DNA of 64,000 nucleotides from Streptomyces californicus (GCF_000717645.1 NZ_JNZZ01000012.1:1-64000); one strand, 5' to 3'. Positions 44,357 through 52,349 are shown, counted from the stretch's first letter. Translations and numbers: made by a program. Notes: a model not told the origin generated them from the letters alone.

Positions 44357-45145
44357 TCAGGCGTACTCGTGCTCCGGTGCGGCGGGGCTGCCCAGCGCGT
44401 CGCGCCGCTCCGGCATCTCCAGGCGCACCATGCGCCGCCAGCCGACGAGGCACTCGTACGCGTACACCGCGTGGATTCCCGCGGCGAGCACCGCGGCCTT
44501 GGGGCGCGACCAGCCCAGGACGCGGCCCATGTTGGCCATGACGGCGAGGCTGACGTCGCGGTAGATCCGGATCTCGGCGAGGGCGCACTCGCGCATGATC
44601 CGCTGGATGGTCCGGCCGTGCCCGGCGCGGGCGAGGCGGAGCAGTTCCTCGTGGCAGTAGGCGAGGTGGTTGTCCTCGTCGTTGGAGATCATCTTCACCG
44701 CGCGCCCGATGTCGGGGTGGTCGGCGAAGTACCGGCGCAGCAGGCGCATCTGCTCGGAGGCGCGCTGCTCGGTGACGCGGCTGTGGGCCAGATAGGTGAT
44801 GATGTCGCGCTCGGTGAGCCGTTCCTCGCCGCGCAGCCGGGAGTGCGCGAGTCCGATGCCCTCCTGTTCCAGGAGCATCGTGTAGTCGGTCTCCGGCGGG
44901 ACCTGGACCGGTGGCAGTCCGCGCTTCTTCAGCAGGGCGTTGAAGATCCGGCCGTGCTTGTCCTCGTCGGCGCCGTGCCGGACGATCTTGGGGGCCAGGT
45001 CGCGGCTGCTCTCCGGGACGAGGGCGGCGATCCGGGCGTTCTCCCAGCCGCCCTGGGCCTCTCCGCTCGCGGCGATGGAGCAGAAGAGCCGGTAGGACTC
45101 GTCGTCGTCCAGGATCTCCTGGAACAGGTTCCGCGCTGAGAGCAT
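44357..45145 (-). CDS. Ferritin-like domain protein, unknown function
   Basis: 262 residues, all helical. Two E-x-x-H type patterns, DEDKHGRIFNAL and NDEDNHLAYCHEELL, suggest a di-iron ferritin-like four-helix bundle. An Arg-rich segment (MRECALAEIRIYRD) and VYAYECLVGWRRMVRLEMPE lie near the C-terminus. Role unknown; family members include diiron oxygenases and iron stores. The ATG reading LSARNLFQ lies seven bases after GGAGGT; the GTG nine bases upstream is within that site. Divergent, monocistronic. Confidence 0.82.
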   Translation of the reverse strand: MLSARNLFQEILDDDESYRLFCSIAASGEAQGGWENARIAALVPESSRDLAPKIVRHGADEDKHGRIFNALLKKRGLPPVQVPPETDYTMLLEQEGIGLAHSRLRGEERLTERDIITYLAHSRVTEQRASEQMRLLRRYFADHPDIGRAVKMISNDEDNHLAYCHEELLRLARAGHGRTIQRIMRECALAEIRIYRDVSLAVMANMGRVLGWSRPKAAVLAAGIHAVYAYECLVGWRRMVRLEMPERRDALGSPAAPEHEYA

Positions 45146-45308
45146 GCCGGCCACCTCCGTACCCGTCGCCCGCGGAGCCGCACCCCGCGGAGCAGTAGTC
45201 CGCAGGGAGAGTCAACGGCCCGGCGGGGCGGTCGGCAACCGGAGGGGGCGCGGGCCGGGCCCGCCGCCACGGCGTAACTCCCGGGCGCCCGGCGCGTTGT
45301 TCCCGGTG

Positions 45309-45351
45309 ACGGCCGTGGCGGGGAAGACCCCCGAGCCCCCACCACGGCCGT
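45309..45351 (-). terminator. Terminator after the F420-type oxidoreductase gene
   Basis: 10-bp stem ACGGCCGTGG with CCACGGCCGT (45309-45318, 45342-45351), with further G/C pairing inside, 18 bases past the stop. Confidence 0.75.
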
Positions 45352-45368
45352 AGTGCTGCCCGGAGGCG

Positions 45369-46418
45369 TCACGCGAGTCCGGAGCGCTCCAGGGCGTCCG
45401 TGCCGGCGCGCAGGGCGGTGATCCGCTCCTCCAGCGTGAAGCCGGCCGGGGCGAGGTTCAGCGTGGTGACCCCGGCGGCGGCGTACGCCTGCATCCGCTC
45501 CGCGATCCGCTCGACGGGGCCGAGCAGCGCGGTCTGGTCGATGAGCTGGTGCGGCACGGCGGCGGCGGCCCCAGCCTTGTCGCCGGCCAGGTACTTGTCC
45601 TGGATCTCGGCGGCCTCCTTCTCGTACCCCATGCGCTGGGCGAGCTGGTTGTAGAAGTTCTGCTTCCGGCTGCCCATGCCGCCGACGTACAGGGCGGTGT
45701 AGGGGCGGAACATGTCGGCGAGGCCGGTCACGTCGTCGCCGACCGCCAGCGGCAGCGTCGGGCTGACGTCGAAGCCCTCCATGGTCTTGCCCGCCTTCTC
45801 GCGGCCCGCGCGCAGCGGCTGGATCGCGGTCTCCTCCAGGTGCTCGGCGGAGGGGAAGATCAGCAGGGCGCCGTCGGCGATCTCGCCGGTCTGCTCCAGG
45901 TTCTTGGGGCCGATCGCGGCGATGTAGAGCGGGATGTGCTCGCGCTGGGGGTGCACGGTGAGCTTGATCGGCTTGCCCGGGCCGCCGGGGAGCGGGAGGG
46001 TCCAGTGCGCCCCCTCGTACGAGACGCGCTCGCGGGTCATGGCCTTGCGGACGATCTCCACGTACTCGCGGGTGCGGGCCAGCGGCTTGTCGAACTTCAC
46101 GCCGTACCAGCCCTCGGAGACCTGCGGGCCCGATACGCCGAGTCCGAGGCGGAAGCGGCCGCCGGAGAGCGAGTCGAGGGTGGCGGCGGTCATCGCCGTC
46201 ATGGTGGGCTGACGGGCGGGGATCTGCATGATCGCGGAGCCGACGTCGATCGACTCGGTCTGGGCCGCGACCCAGGTCAGCACGGTCGGGGCGTCGGAGC
46301 CGTACGCCTCGGCCGCCCAGCAGACGTCGTAGCCGAGCCGGTCGGCCTCCTGCGCGACGGCGAGGTTGTCGCCGTCCATGCCGGCGCCCCAGTAACCGAG
46401 ATTGATGCCGAGCCGCAT
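45369..46418 (-). CDS. LLM-class F420-dependent oxidoreductase
   Basis: 349 residues; luciferase-like TIM barrel. MRLGINLGYWGAGMDGDNLAV, ADRLGYDVCWAAEAYGSDAP, SAIMQIPARQPTMTAMTAAT, LSGGRFRLGLGVSGPQVSEG (motif of F420 enzymes such as FGD/MER-like) and IPLYIAAIGPKNLEQTGEIA. Probably a hydride transfer enzyme using F420H2; the substrate is unknown. GAGGAG is 5 bases before the ATG. A perfect 14-bp palindrome lies next to the ribosome site, so it is likely under a dedicated repressor. Confidence 0.9.
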   Translation of the reverse strand: MRLGINLGYWGAGMDGDNLAVAQEADRLGYDVCWAAEAYGSDAPTVLTWVAAQTESIDVGSAIMQIPARQPTMTAMTAATLDSLSGGRFRLGLGVSGPQVSEGWYGVKFDKPLARTREYVEIVRKAMTRERVSYEGAHWTLPLPGGPGKPIKLTVHPQREHIPLYIAAIGPKNLEQTGEIADGALLIFPSAEHLEETAIQPLRAGREKAGKTMEGFDVSPTLPLAVGDDVTGLADMFRPYTALYVGGMGSRKQNFYNQLAQRMGYEKEAAEIQDKYLAGDKAGAAAAVPHQLIDQTALLGPVERIAERMQAYAAAGVTTLNLAPAGFTLEERITALRAGTDALERSGLA

Positions 46419-46429
46419 AACCGCTCCTC

Positions 46430-46443
46430 TTACTGATCAGTAA
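46430..46443. promoter_or_regulatory. Perfect 14-bp palindrome before the F420-type oxidoreductase gene
   Basis: TTACTGATCAGTAA, fully self-complementary, 12 bases upstream of the start and abutting the ribosome site. Such A/T-rich dyads are typical of TetR-family operators. No regulator gene is adjacent. Confidence 0.6.
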
Positions 46444-46556
46444 CGTCCCTTTCTCCGGACTCTAGCGCGGGCGGCGGCGCCGCGGCAGGCCCGGCGGACC
46501 TCGGGTTGTCCACAGGCTTCCGCCCGGCGGGGCCCCGGCCAGTAATCTCAGCCCCC

Positions 46557-47540
46557 ATGGAGCAGAGGCATCTCGGCCGTACCGGCCTTCGTGTGTCCCG
46601 GATCGGGCTCGGCACCCTCACCTGGGGCCGGGACACCGACGAGCACGACGCCGCCGACCAGCTGAAGGGCTTCTGGGACGCGGGCGGCACCCTGGTGGAC
46701 ACCGCCGATGTGTACGGGGGCGGGGAGGCGGAGTTCCTGCTCGGGCGGCTCGTCGACAGCCTCGTCCCCCGTCAGGATCTGGTCATCGCCACGAAGGCGG
46801 GCAACGTCCCCGACCCCTACCGCCGTGTCAACGGCTCGCGCGGGCATCTGCTGGCCGCCCTGGACGCCTCTCTGGAGCGGCTCGGCACGGACTACGTCGA
46901 CCTGTGGCAGGTCCACGCCTTCGATCCGGCGACCCCGCTGGAGGAGACGCTCCAGGCGGTGGACCACGCCGTCGCCTCCGGCCGCGTCCGGTACGCGGGC
47001 GTGTCGAACTTCAGCGGCTGGCAGCTGGCCAAGGCCGCGACCTGGCAGCTCGCCGCACCGGGGGCGCGCACCCGGCTGGCCAGTACGCAGATGGAGTACT
47101 CGCTGCTCCAGCGGGGCATCGAGCGCGAGGTGCTGCCGGCCGCGCTGGACCTGGGCATCGGGCTGCTGCCGTCCTCACCGCTGGGGCGCGGGGTGCTCAC
47201 CGGCAAGTACCGCCAGGGGACCCCGTCCGATTCGCGCGGCGCGTCCGAGCGGCTCGCCCCGTTCGTGGAGCCGTATCTCGACGACGCGGCGGCCCGGGTC
47301 GTGGACGCGGTGGCAACGGCGGCGGACGGCCTGGCGACGAGCCCGCTGCACGTGGCACTGGCCTGGGTCCGCGACCGGCCCGGCGTGGCCGCCCCGGTCG
47401 TCGGCGCACGCAACGCCGCCCAGCTCAGAGAGGCTCTGTCGGTGGAGGCGCTTAGTCTTCCCTACGAGATCCGCCAGGCGCTCGACGATGTGTCGGCGCC
47501 CGTGCACCGCTATCCCGACCAGGACTGGAGCACCCTGTGA
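46557..47540 (+). CDS. Aldo/keto reductase
   Basis: 327 residues; NADPH-dependent TIM-barrel reductase. MEQRHLGRTGLRVSRIGLGT, then VDTADVYGGGEAE (catalytic Asp and Tyr), LVIATKAGN (Lys), LERLGTDYVDLWQVHAFDP (His), VRYAGVSNFSGWQLAKAATW. The substrate is unknown. A TAATCT lies 8 bases before the ATG and there is no Shine-Dalgarno, so it may be leaderless; an earlier GTG adds 17 Pro/Arg-rich residues. Its stop overlaps the start of the RecD2-like gene by four bases (GTGA), so translation of the two is coupled. Confidence 0.93.
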   Translation: MEQRHLGRTGLRVSRIGLGTLTWGRDTDEHDAADQLKGFWDAGGTLVDTADVYGGGEAEFLLGRLVDSLVPRQDLVIATKAGNVPDPYRRVNGSRGHLLAALDASLERLGTDYVDLWQVHAFDPATPLEETLQAVDHAVASGRVRYAGVSNFSGWQLAKAATWQLAAPGARTRLASTQMEYSLLQRGIEREVLPAALDLGIGLLPSSPLGRGVLTGKYRQGTPSDSRGASERLAPFVEPYLDDAAARVVDAVATAADGLATSPLHVALAWVRDRPGVAAPVVGARNAAQLREALSVEALSLPYEIRQALDDVSAPVHRYPDQDWSTL

Positions 47541-49987
47541 CTGCGCTTCCCGGGGAGACCCCCGGCACGGACGACGCGCCGGCCGAGGACGCGCCGGCCG
47601 CCCCCGCTCCCGGGGGCGGCGCCGATGGCCCGTCGCCCGACGGCCCGACGGCGGGCCCGGATGCCGCGGAGGCCCAGGAGGCCGCCGCCGGCGGGGCGGC
47701 CGGGGCCGACGCCGTGGACGTGGTCGCCGAAGCCGCCTCCGCGCCCTCGGAGGAGCCGCCCGAGGCCGTGGAGGAGTCCGCGAAGACCGAGAAGCCGTCG
47801 GAGGCCGCGAACTCCTCGGTGGCGTCTGCGGACGGCTCGGCGGCGGAAGAGACCTCGGAAGCTTCCGCGGACGACTCGGAGACCGCCGAGGGTTCCGCCG
47901 ACGCCGCTCCCGCCGCGGAGCTGTCCGAGGCGCAGGCCGAGCTGGCCGCCCAGCGTGAGCTGCGGGAGCGGATCGAGAAGCGCAAGGCCGAGAAGGCCGC
48001 GCCCATCTCCGCCGGCGGTGGTCTGAGCGGTACGGCCGCCGACCTGCTCGCGGCCGTCCGGGCGGTGGAGAGCGGCGAGAAGGCGGGCACCGCGTTCTTC
48101 GCCCGGACCGCTCCCGCCCCGGCCCCCGCTCCGGCGTCGCCCCGCCCCGCCCCGGCCGCCGCGCAGCCGCCCCGGCCCGCCGTGCCCGAGGTCCCCGCGC
48201 CGCAGGCCGCCTCCCCGGAGGCCCTGGAGGCGGTGCGCGCGGTGCTCGCGCAAGGCGGGGCCCCCGAGGCGCTGGCCCGCCCCGCCGTCGACGCCCTGGG
48301 CGAGCAGGCGGCCGAGCTGCTGCGCACCGACCCCTGGCATCTGCTCGCCGTGTCCGGTGTGCGGCCCGAGCAGGCCGACGGCTTCGCCCGCGCCCTGCTG
48401 GGCTCCGAGTGCGGCCCGGACGACGGGCGCAGGACGGCGGCCCTGGTCGGCCGGCTGCTGGAGCAGGCCGCTCTGCGGGGCCACACGGCACTGGACGCCG
48501 CCGCCGTACGGACGGCGCTCGCCGGGCACGCGGTGCGCAACCCGGACGCCGCCGTGCTGAACGCCGTCGAGGAGGGCGTCGCCCTGCTCTTCGGCGAGGG
48601 CGGCGACGCGGAGCCGGACGAGACGGACGCGGAGGACGGCGAGCCGGACGAGGACGGCGTGCGCGAGGCGGACTCGACGGCGGACGCCGACGCGGCGTCG
48701 GTCCGGATGTTCCTGGGCCTGGACCGCTACGCCCTGGCCGAGGAGAGCCTCGCGGACGGCCTCGCCCGGCTCGTCAACACCTGCGAGAAGACCGCCGACT
48801 GGACGGAGGCCGCCGCCGGGGCGCCGAGCCCGTCGGCCGCCGAGCTGATCCGCACGGTCGCCTCCGCAGGACTGGTCGTGCACAGCGGCGGCGAGGCGGC
48901 ACGGGCCGAACCCGCCGCACTGATCGCGGCGGCGCGCGGGCTCGGGCTGCGGGCCCTGGGCGCGGCCCACAGCGAGGACGGCCGGCGCCGTCTCGCGGCG
49001 GCCACCGGTGATCCCGCGACGGCGGTCACCCTGGCCGGTCTGCTCTCCGGCGCGCAGGGCCCCGGGCGCGACGAGGACGGGGCGCTCGCCCTGGACCTGC
49101 TGGTCGTGCTGGACTCCCCGCAGCTGGACGTGGAGGGGGCGGCCGTCCTGGTCGAGGCGCTGGCCGACGGGGCCCGGCTGGTGCTCAGCGGCGACCCCGG
49201 GGTGCTGGGCTCGGCGGGGGCCGGGCGGGTCTTCGCCGATGTGCTGGCCGCCCGCGCCTGTCCGCAGGTCGTCTCCCGCACCCCGGACCCGGGCCCCATC
49301 GGCGAACTGGTCTCCGGCATCGGCATCGGCGAGCTGAACCAGGTCGACGCCCCCGGCAAGGAGGTGGTGATCGTCCCGGTCCGCGACGCGGGCGAGGCGG
49401 TCCACCGCACCGTGCAGCTGGTCGCGGACTCGGTGCCCCGGGCGTTCTCCATCCCCGCCGAGGAGACCCAGGTGATCACCGTGGGCCACGGCGGGGCCGC
49501 CGGGACCAGGGCGTTGAACGAGGCGTTGAAGCAGCGGCTCAACCCGGGCCCCGGCCGGTTCGGCGGGTTCGACCCGGGTGACCGGGTGGTCCATGTGCCC
49601 GCGCCCGGACGGGCGGTGCCCGGGGTGGTGCGGTCGGCCGACGGGGAGGGCCTGCATCTGGACTGCGGCGGCGTCCCCGTCGTCGTACCGCAGGAGCGGG
49701 TGGAGTCGTCGGTGCGGCACGGCTGGGCCCTCAGCGCCCACCAGGCGGCCGGGATGCGCTGGCCCGCCGCGGTCGTCGTGCTGCCGGGCGACGCCGCGCA
49801 GGGGCTGAGCCGCCCGTGGGTGTACACCGCGTTCGGCCGGGGCGAGCGGCATCTGTCCGTGGTCCACGGGGTCGACCGGGCGCTGCCGCACGCGGTGGCG
49901 GAGGTCCCGGCCCAGGAGCGGACGACCCGCCTCCGCCCCCTGCTGGAGGCGCTTCTGACGCCGGACGCGGCATCTTCGACCGGATGA
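47537..49987 (+). CDS. RecD2-like protein with degenerate ATPase motifs (HhH domain)
   Basis: 816 residues. N-terminal 125 residues are acidic and disordered, then a charged coiled segment (AAQRELRERIEKRKAEK), an Ala/Pro linker (about 188-228), and a helix-hairpin-helix-like region (WHLLAVSGVRPEQADGFA, about 270-290). The C-terminal half aligns by eye with RecD2 helicases. SAGLVVHSGGEAARAEP (about 440-457) takes the place of the Walker A GxGKT. LDLLVVLDSPQLD (about 518-530) takes the place of the DE Walker B. LVLSGDPGVLGSAGAGRVFA keeps the GDP-x-x-L pattern. HGWALSAHQAAGMRWPAAVV (about 728) replaces the SxHxxQG motif. It probably does not hydrolyse ATP and may bind DNA or act as a scaffold (inference). 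GTG start, coupled to the aldo/keto reductase gene. Confidence 0.8.
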   Translation: MTALPGETPGTDDAPAEDAPAAPAPGGGADGPSPDGPTAGPDAAEAQEAAAGGAAGADAVDVVAEAASAPSEEPPEAVEESAKTEKPSEAANSSVASADGSAAEETSEASADDSETAEGSADAAPAAELSEAQAELAAQRELRERIEKRKAEKAAPISAGGGLSGTAADLLAAVRAVESGEKAGTAFFARTAPAPAPAPASPRPAPAAAQPPRPAVPEVPAPQAASPEALEAVRAVLAQGGAPEALARPAVDALGEQAAELLRTDPWHLLAVSGVRPEQADGFARALLGSECGPDDGRRTAALVGRLLEQAALRGHTALDAAAVRTALAGHAVRNPDAAVLNAVEEGVALLFGEGGDAEPDETDAEDGEPDEDGVREADSTADADAASVRMFLGLDRYALAEESLADGLARLVNTCEKTADWTEAAAGAPSPSAAELIRTVASAGLVVHSGGEAARAEPAALIAAARGLGLRALGAAHSEDGRRRLAAATGDPATAVTLAGLLSGAQGPGRDEDGALALDLLVVLDSPQLDVEGAAVLVEALADGARLVLSGDPGVLGSAGAGRVFADVLAARACPQVVSRTPDPGPIGELVSGIGIGELNQVDAPGKEVVIVPVRDAGEAVHRTVQLVADSVPRAFSIPAEETQVITVGHGGAAGTRALNEALKQRLNPGPGRFGGFDPGDRVVHVPAPGRAVPGVVRSADGEGLHLDCGGVPVVVPQERVESSVRHGWALSAHQAAGMRWPAAVVVLPGDAAQGLSRPWVYTAFGRGERHLSVVHGVDRALPHAVAEVPAQERTTRLRPLLEALLTPDAASSTG

Positions 49988-50007
49988 CCGGGGACGTCCG
50001 GTAGGCG

Positions 50008-50041
50008 CGAGGGCGGGGCCGGTGCACCGGCCCCGCCCTCG
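50008..50041. terminator. Bidirectional terminator, 34-base perfect palindrome
   Basis: 15-bp arms (50008-50022 with 50027-50041) around TGCA, which is itself palindromic. Lies between the convergent RecD2-like gene and the acidic-protein gene. Confidence 0.9.
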
Positions 50042-50055
50042 ATGCCCGGCGCGGG

Positions 50056-50721
50056 TCAGCGGCCCCCCGCCGCGGGCCCGGCGAGATCGTCGTCGTCCTC
50101 GTCGTCCTCGTCGAAGACCGCGCTGACGTCGAAGCGGCAGACGACCAGTTCGGGGTCGGCGTCCTCGAACGGGGCGCCCAGCCACTCCCCCGGCTCCGCG
50201 GGGGCCTCGGCGGCCGAGACCCAGAGCGTGGAGTCGCCCTCCTCCAGGCCGAACTCCTTGTGCCGCGAAGCGATCTCGTCCGGCTCGTACTCGCCGAAGA
50301 GCACACCGAGCGCGGCGTGGACGCTGGTGCCGACCACCGGAGCCGTATCCGGCCGGCTGCCGGGACCGGCGTCGAGGTCGGCGAGGCGCTGAGCCTGGGC
50401 GAGGAGGCGCGGGGGCTCCGCGACCACGTAGTCGCGCCGGATCAGGACGCTGAGCGCGCTGGGCTCGGCGGGACCGGCGTAGGGAGGCAGGGAGTCGTCC
50501 GCTCCGGGGATCTCGAAAGGAGTGACTTCGTCGTGGCGGTCGTAGAGGAGTTCGTCGTAGACCTCGGCGGCAGCGGCCAGGGCGTTGAACGCGTCGTAGA
50601 CGGCGGGGTCGTCGTCCCCGGTACGGCGTTCGACCGCGTCGAGGTGACGGTCGATCGCGGTTTTGACCGCTTCGGCGGCGGCACGTACCTCGGCAGCGGT
50701 GGGCTGCGCAGCATCAGACAT
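50056..50721 (-). CDS. Acidic hypothetical protein
   Basis: 221 residues. N-terminal helical region (AEVRAAAEAVKTAIDRHLDA, then NALAAAAEVYDELLYDRHDE), a central SALSVLIRRDYVVAEPPRLL, and GTSVHAALGVLFGEYEPDEI, then an acidic run (FDEDDEDDDDLAG) at the C-terminus. No recognised catalytic motif. The start MSDAAQPTAAE is supported by a family-like helix; upstream residues (MCGHSPG...) are out. Divergent from the small DUF5703 gene, whose start is 47 bases away. Function unknown. Confidence 0.8.
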   Translation of the reverse strand: MSDAAQPTAAEVRAAAEAVKTAIDRHLDAVERRTGDDDPAVYDAFNALAAAAEVYDELLYDRHDEVTPFEIPGADDSLPPYAGPAEPSALSVLIRRDYVVAEPPRLLAQAQRLADLDAGPGSRPDTAPVVGTSVHAALGVLFGEYEPDEIASRHKEFGLEEGDSTLWVSAAEAPAEPGEWLGAPFEDADPELVVCRFDVSAVFDEDDEDDDDLAGPAAGGR

Positions 50722-50768
50722 AGTGCAGACGCTATCCGTACCGGGGCTGTGCCCGCACAATAGATGCG

Positions 50769-50957
50769 ATGCCGGAATACGAATTCATCGACGTGTACGT
50801 GCCGCGCGGGGTGTCCCGCAAGGAAGCGGCCCGACTCCTGACCGACCACGCCGAGTACGGGCACTGGGAGCTGGACCGCCTGACGCTCCGCAGGGACGGC
50901 AGCCGCAGGGTGCGGCTGCGGCGACGGATCATCCGTCAACTGCGGGCCACCTGGTGA
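50769..50957 (+). CDS. DUF5703-family small protein
   Basis: 62 residues: MPEYEFIDVYVPRGVSRKEA at the N-terminus and a very basic C-terminal half (RRDGSRRVRLRRRIIRQLRA). Pattern YEF(I)DVYVPRGVSR with HAEYGHWELDR matches the DUF5703 family I recall from Streptomyces. Likely cytoplasmic and nucleic-acid or ribosome-associated from its charge, but that is inference. ATG with no clear ribosome site. Confidence 0.8.
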   Translation: MPEYEFIDVYVPRGVSRKEAARLLTDHAEYGHWELDRLTLRRDGSRRVRLRRRIIRQLRATW

Positions 50958-50961
50958 CAGG

Positions 50962-50991
50962 GAGCGGGCCCCGCGATCGCGGAGCCCGCTC
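50962..50991. terminator. Terminator between DUF5703 and chaplin genes
   Basis: 14-bp stem with one mismatch (50962-50975 with 50978-50991), loop AT, 4 bases past the DUF5703 stop and 37 past the chaplin stop. Convergent. Confidence 0.75.
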
Positions 50992-51027
50992 TTCATTCCG
51001 CGGCTCCGCCGCGCCGTGCGCGCCGGT

Positions 51028-51813
51028 TCAGGCGGCGCTGCGCGTGCGGCGGTAGAGCACCGATCCCGCTCCGGCGAGCAGCAGTCCGGCGGCGGCCGGG
51101 ATGAGCACGTCGAGCCCGTCCCCACCGGTCTGCGCGAGCTGCTCCTCGGGGAAGTGCGGCTCGGGGGTGTTCGGCTCGGGCGGCTGGTTGACCGGCGGCT
51201 CGACCGGCTTCTCCGGGGTGACCGGGGGCTTCTCCGGCTGCTCGGGCGGCGGGGGCGGAACCTCGGAGTCGTTGGAGCAGCTGTTGCCGAAGACCGGGTT
51301 GAGCAGCCCGACGACGCTGACGCTGTTGCCGCAGACGTTCACGGGGATGTCGATCGGCGCCTGGATCGAGTTGCCGGAGAGGATGCCGGGCGAGCCCTGG
51401 GCGACCCCCTCGGCCGTGGCCCCGCCGCCCGGTGCGCGGTGGCGGCCGGTGCCGGGCTCGCCGTGGCGGTCCGACGCGGTGGTGTCACCGGCCTGGGCGC
51501 CGTTGCCGGAGCCGCCGGGGACCGAGCGGTCCTGGGCGCCGGCGGACCGGTCGGCCTGCGTGGAGCCCGCCGATCCGTTTCCGCAGTCGTTTCCGCTGGC
51601 GGGGTTGAGCAGTCCGCCGACGCTGACGGAGTTGCCGCAGACGTTGACCGGGATCTCGATCGGGACCTGGATCGAGTTGCCGGACAGTACGCCCGGGGAG
51701 CCGGCCGCCGTGGCGCCCGCTCCGGAGTCGGCGTGGGCGTATCCACCGCTGAGAGCGAGCACACCGCCCGCAGCCGCCATGGTGATCAGGCCTTTACGAG
51801 TGACCTGTCGCAT
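51028..51813 (-). CDS. chpC: Long chaplin, sortase-anchored (ChpC-like)
   Basis: 261 residues. Sec signal peptide to about residue 28 (cut after AHA). Two chaplin domains of about 40 residues: 38-80 (SPGVLSGNSIQVPIEIPVNV, Cys59 and Cys77) and 140-182 (SPGILSGNSIQAPIDIPVNV, Cys161 and Cys179). A Gly/Arg-rich linker joins them, then a Pro/Glu spacer (183-225). The C-terminal sorting signal is LAQTG (226-230), a hydrophobic helix and RRTRSAA, the class E sortase pattern LAxTG. Long chaplins are covalently attached to the wall and help nucleate the amyloid rodlet coat of aerial hyphae (known family role). Gene symbol by synteny with S. coelicolor, recalled. Confidence 0.93.
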   Translation of the reverse strand: MRQVTRKGLITMAAAGGVLALSGGYAHADSGAGATAAGSPGVLSGNSIQVPIEIPVNVCGNSVSVGGLLNPASGNDCGNGSAGSTQADRSAGAQDRSVPGGSGNGAQAGDTTASDRHGEPGTGRHRAPGGGATAEGVAQGSPGILSGNSIQAPIDIPVNVCGNSVSVVGLLNPVFGNSCSNDSEVPPPPPEQPEKPPVTPEKPVEPPVNQPPEPNTPEPHFPEEQLAQTGGDGLDVLIPAAAGLLLAGAGSVLYRRTRSAA

Positions 51814-51884
51814 AGGTTCGTTTCCTGCCTTCTGGCTTCCGAAAAACCCCCGGACATGACCGTGCGGGAGCCGAATGCCGAACA

Positions 51885-51915
51885 GTCCCGGAGCGCATGG
51901 AGTGCACTCCGGGAC
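51885..51915 (-). terminator. Terminator after chpH
   Basis: 9-bp stem GTCCCGGAG with CTCCGGGAC (51885-51893, 51907-51915), loop of 13. It lies about 40 bases past the chpH stop and before the long chaplin gene. Confidence 0.6.
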
Positions 51916-51940
51916 CGGTCGAGCTCAAACCCTTACGGGT

Positions 51941-51955
51941 TGACGTTCAACGTCA
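51941..51955 (-). repeat. 7-bp inverted repeat overlapping the chpH stop
   Basis: TGACGTT (51941-51947), C, AACGTCA (51949-51955). The right arm includes the chpH stop codon. May assist termination or stabilise the mRNA 3' end. Confidence 0.4.
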
Positions 51956-52186
51956 GGCGTTGACGCAGGTGTTGCCGAAGGCGGGGTTCAGCAGACCGAT
52001 CACGGAGACCGTGTTGCCGCACAGGTTGATCGGCACGTGGACCGGGACCTGGACGACGTTGCCGGAGAGCACGCCGGGGCTGCCGATGGCCGCACCCTGG
52101 GCGCCCGCGTCGGCGGAAGCCATGCCCGCACCCGCGAGAACGAGGCCACCGGTGGCAGCCGCAACTGCGACGACCTTCTTGATCAT
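51953..52186 (-). CDS. chpH: Short chaplin ChpH
   Basis: 77 residues. Signal peptide (MIKKVVAVAAATGGLVLAGA) with cleavage after ASA near residue 25, then one chaplin domain SPGVLSGNVVQVPVHVPINL with Cys56 and Cys74 (disulfide pair). Short chaplins self-assemble into surface-active amyloid that lets aerial hyphae break the medium surface. AGGAGGAATC precedes the ATG. An upstream sigma-BldN-like promoter is visible. It precedes the long chaplin gene in the same direction, but a hairpin lies between them. Confidence 0.96.
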   Translation of the reverse strand: MIKKVVAVAAATGGLVLAGAGMASADAGAQGAAIGSPGVLSGNVVQVPVHVPINLCGNTVSVIGLLNPAFGNTCVNA

Positions 52187-52205
52187 GATTCCTCCTAGTT
52201 GGAAA

Positions 52206-52230
52206 GTGCGGTCCCAGCCGCGGACCGCAC
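52206..52230 (-). promoter_or_regulatory. Leader hairpin in the chpH 5' region
   Basis: 9-bp perfect inverted repeat GTGCGGTCC with GGACCGCAC (52206-52214, 52222-52230) separated by 7 bases, beginning 19 bases upstream of the ATG. May stabilise the mRNA or regulate translation. Confidence 0.45.
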
Positions 52231-52235
52231 ACCGT

Positions 52236-52263
52236 GTAACGAGGAGGGTGTGGCGGGGCTACG
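52236..52263 (-). promoter_or_regulatory. Sigma-BldN-like promoter of chpH
   Basis: On the minus strand CGTAGC, 16 bases, CGTTAC. This differs at only a few positions from the CGTAAC-N16-CGTTGA promoter recognised by the developmental sigma factor BldN in S. coelicolor (consensus recalled). Predicted start about 45 bases before the ATG. Confidence 0.65.
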
Positions 52264-52349
52264 TGTGAACGGCTCGTTTCACTCGTTCGGACATCTCCGC
52301 ACAGGTGGACGAATCCGGAGGAAGATCGGTCGCCCGGCGGCCGGGGCGG

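Noticed and set aside
39720..47540. A biosynthetic gene cluster (oxidoreductases, ligase-like enzyme, transporter)
   Set aside because: The genes are conserved core functions (mycothiol, CorA) and separate units with terminators; no synthase is present.
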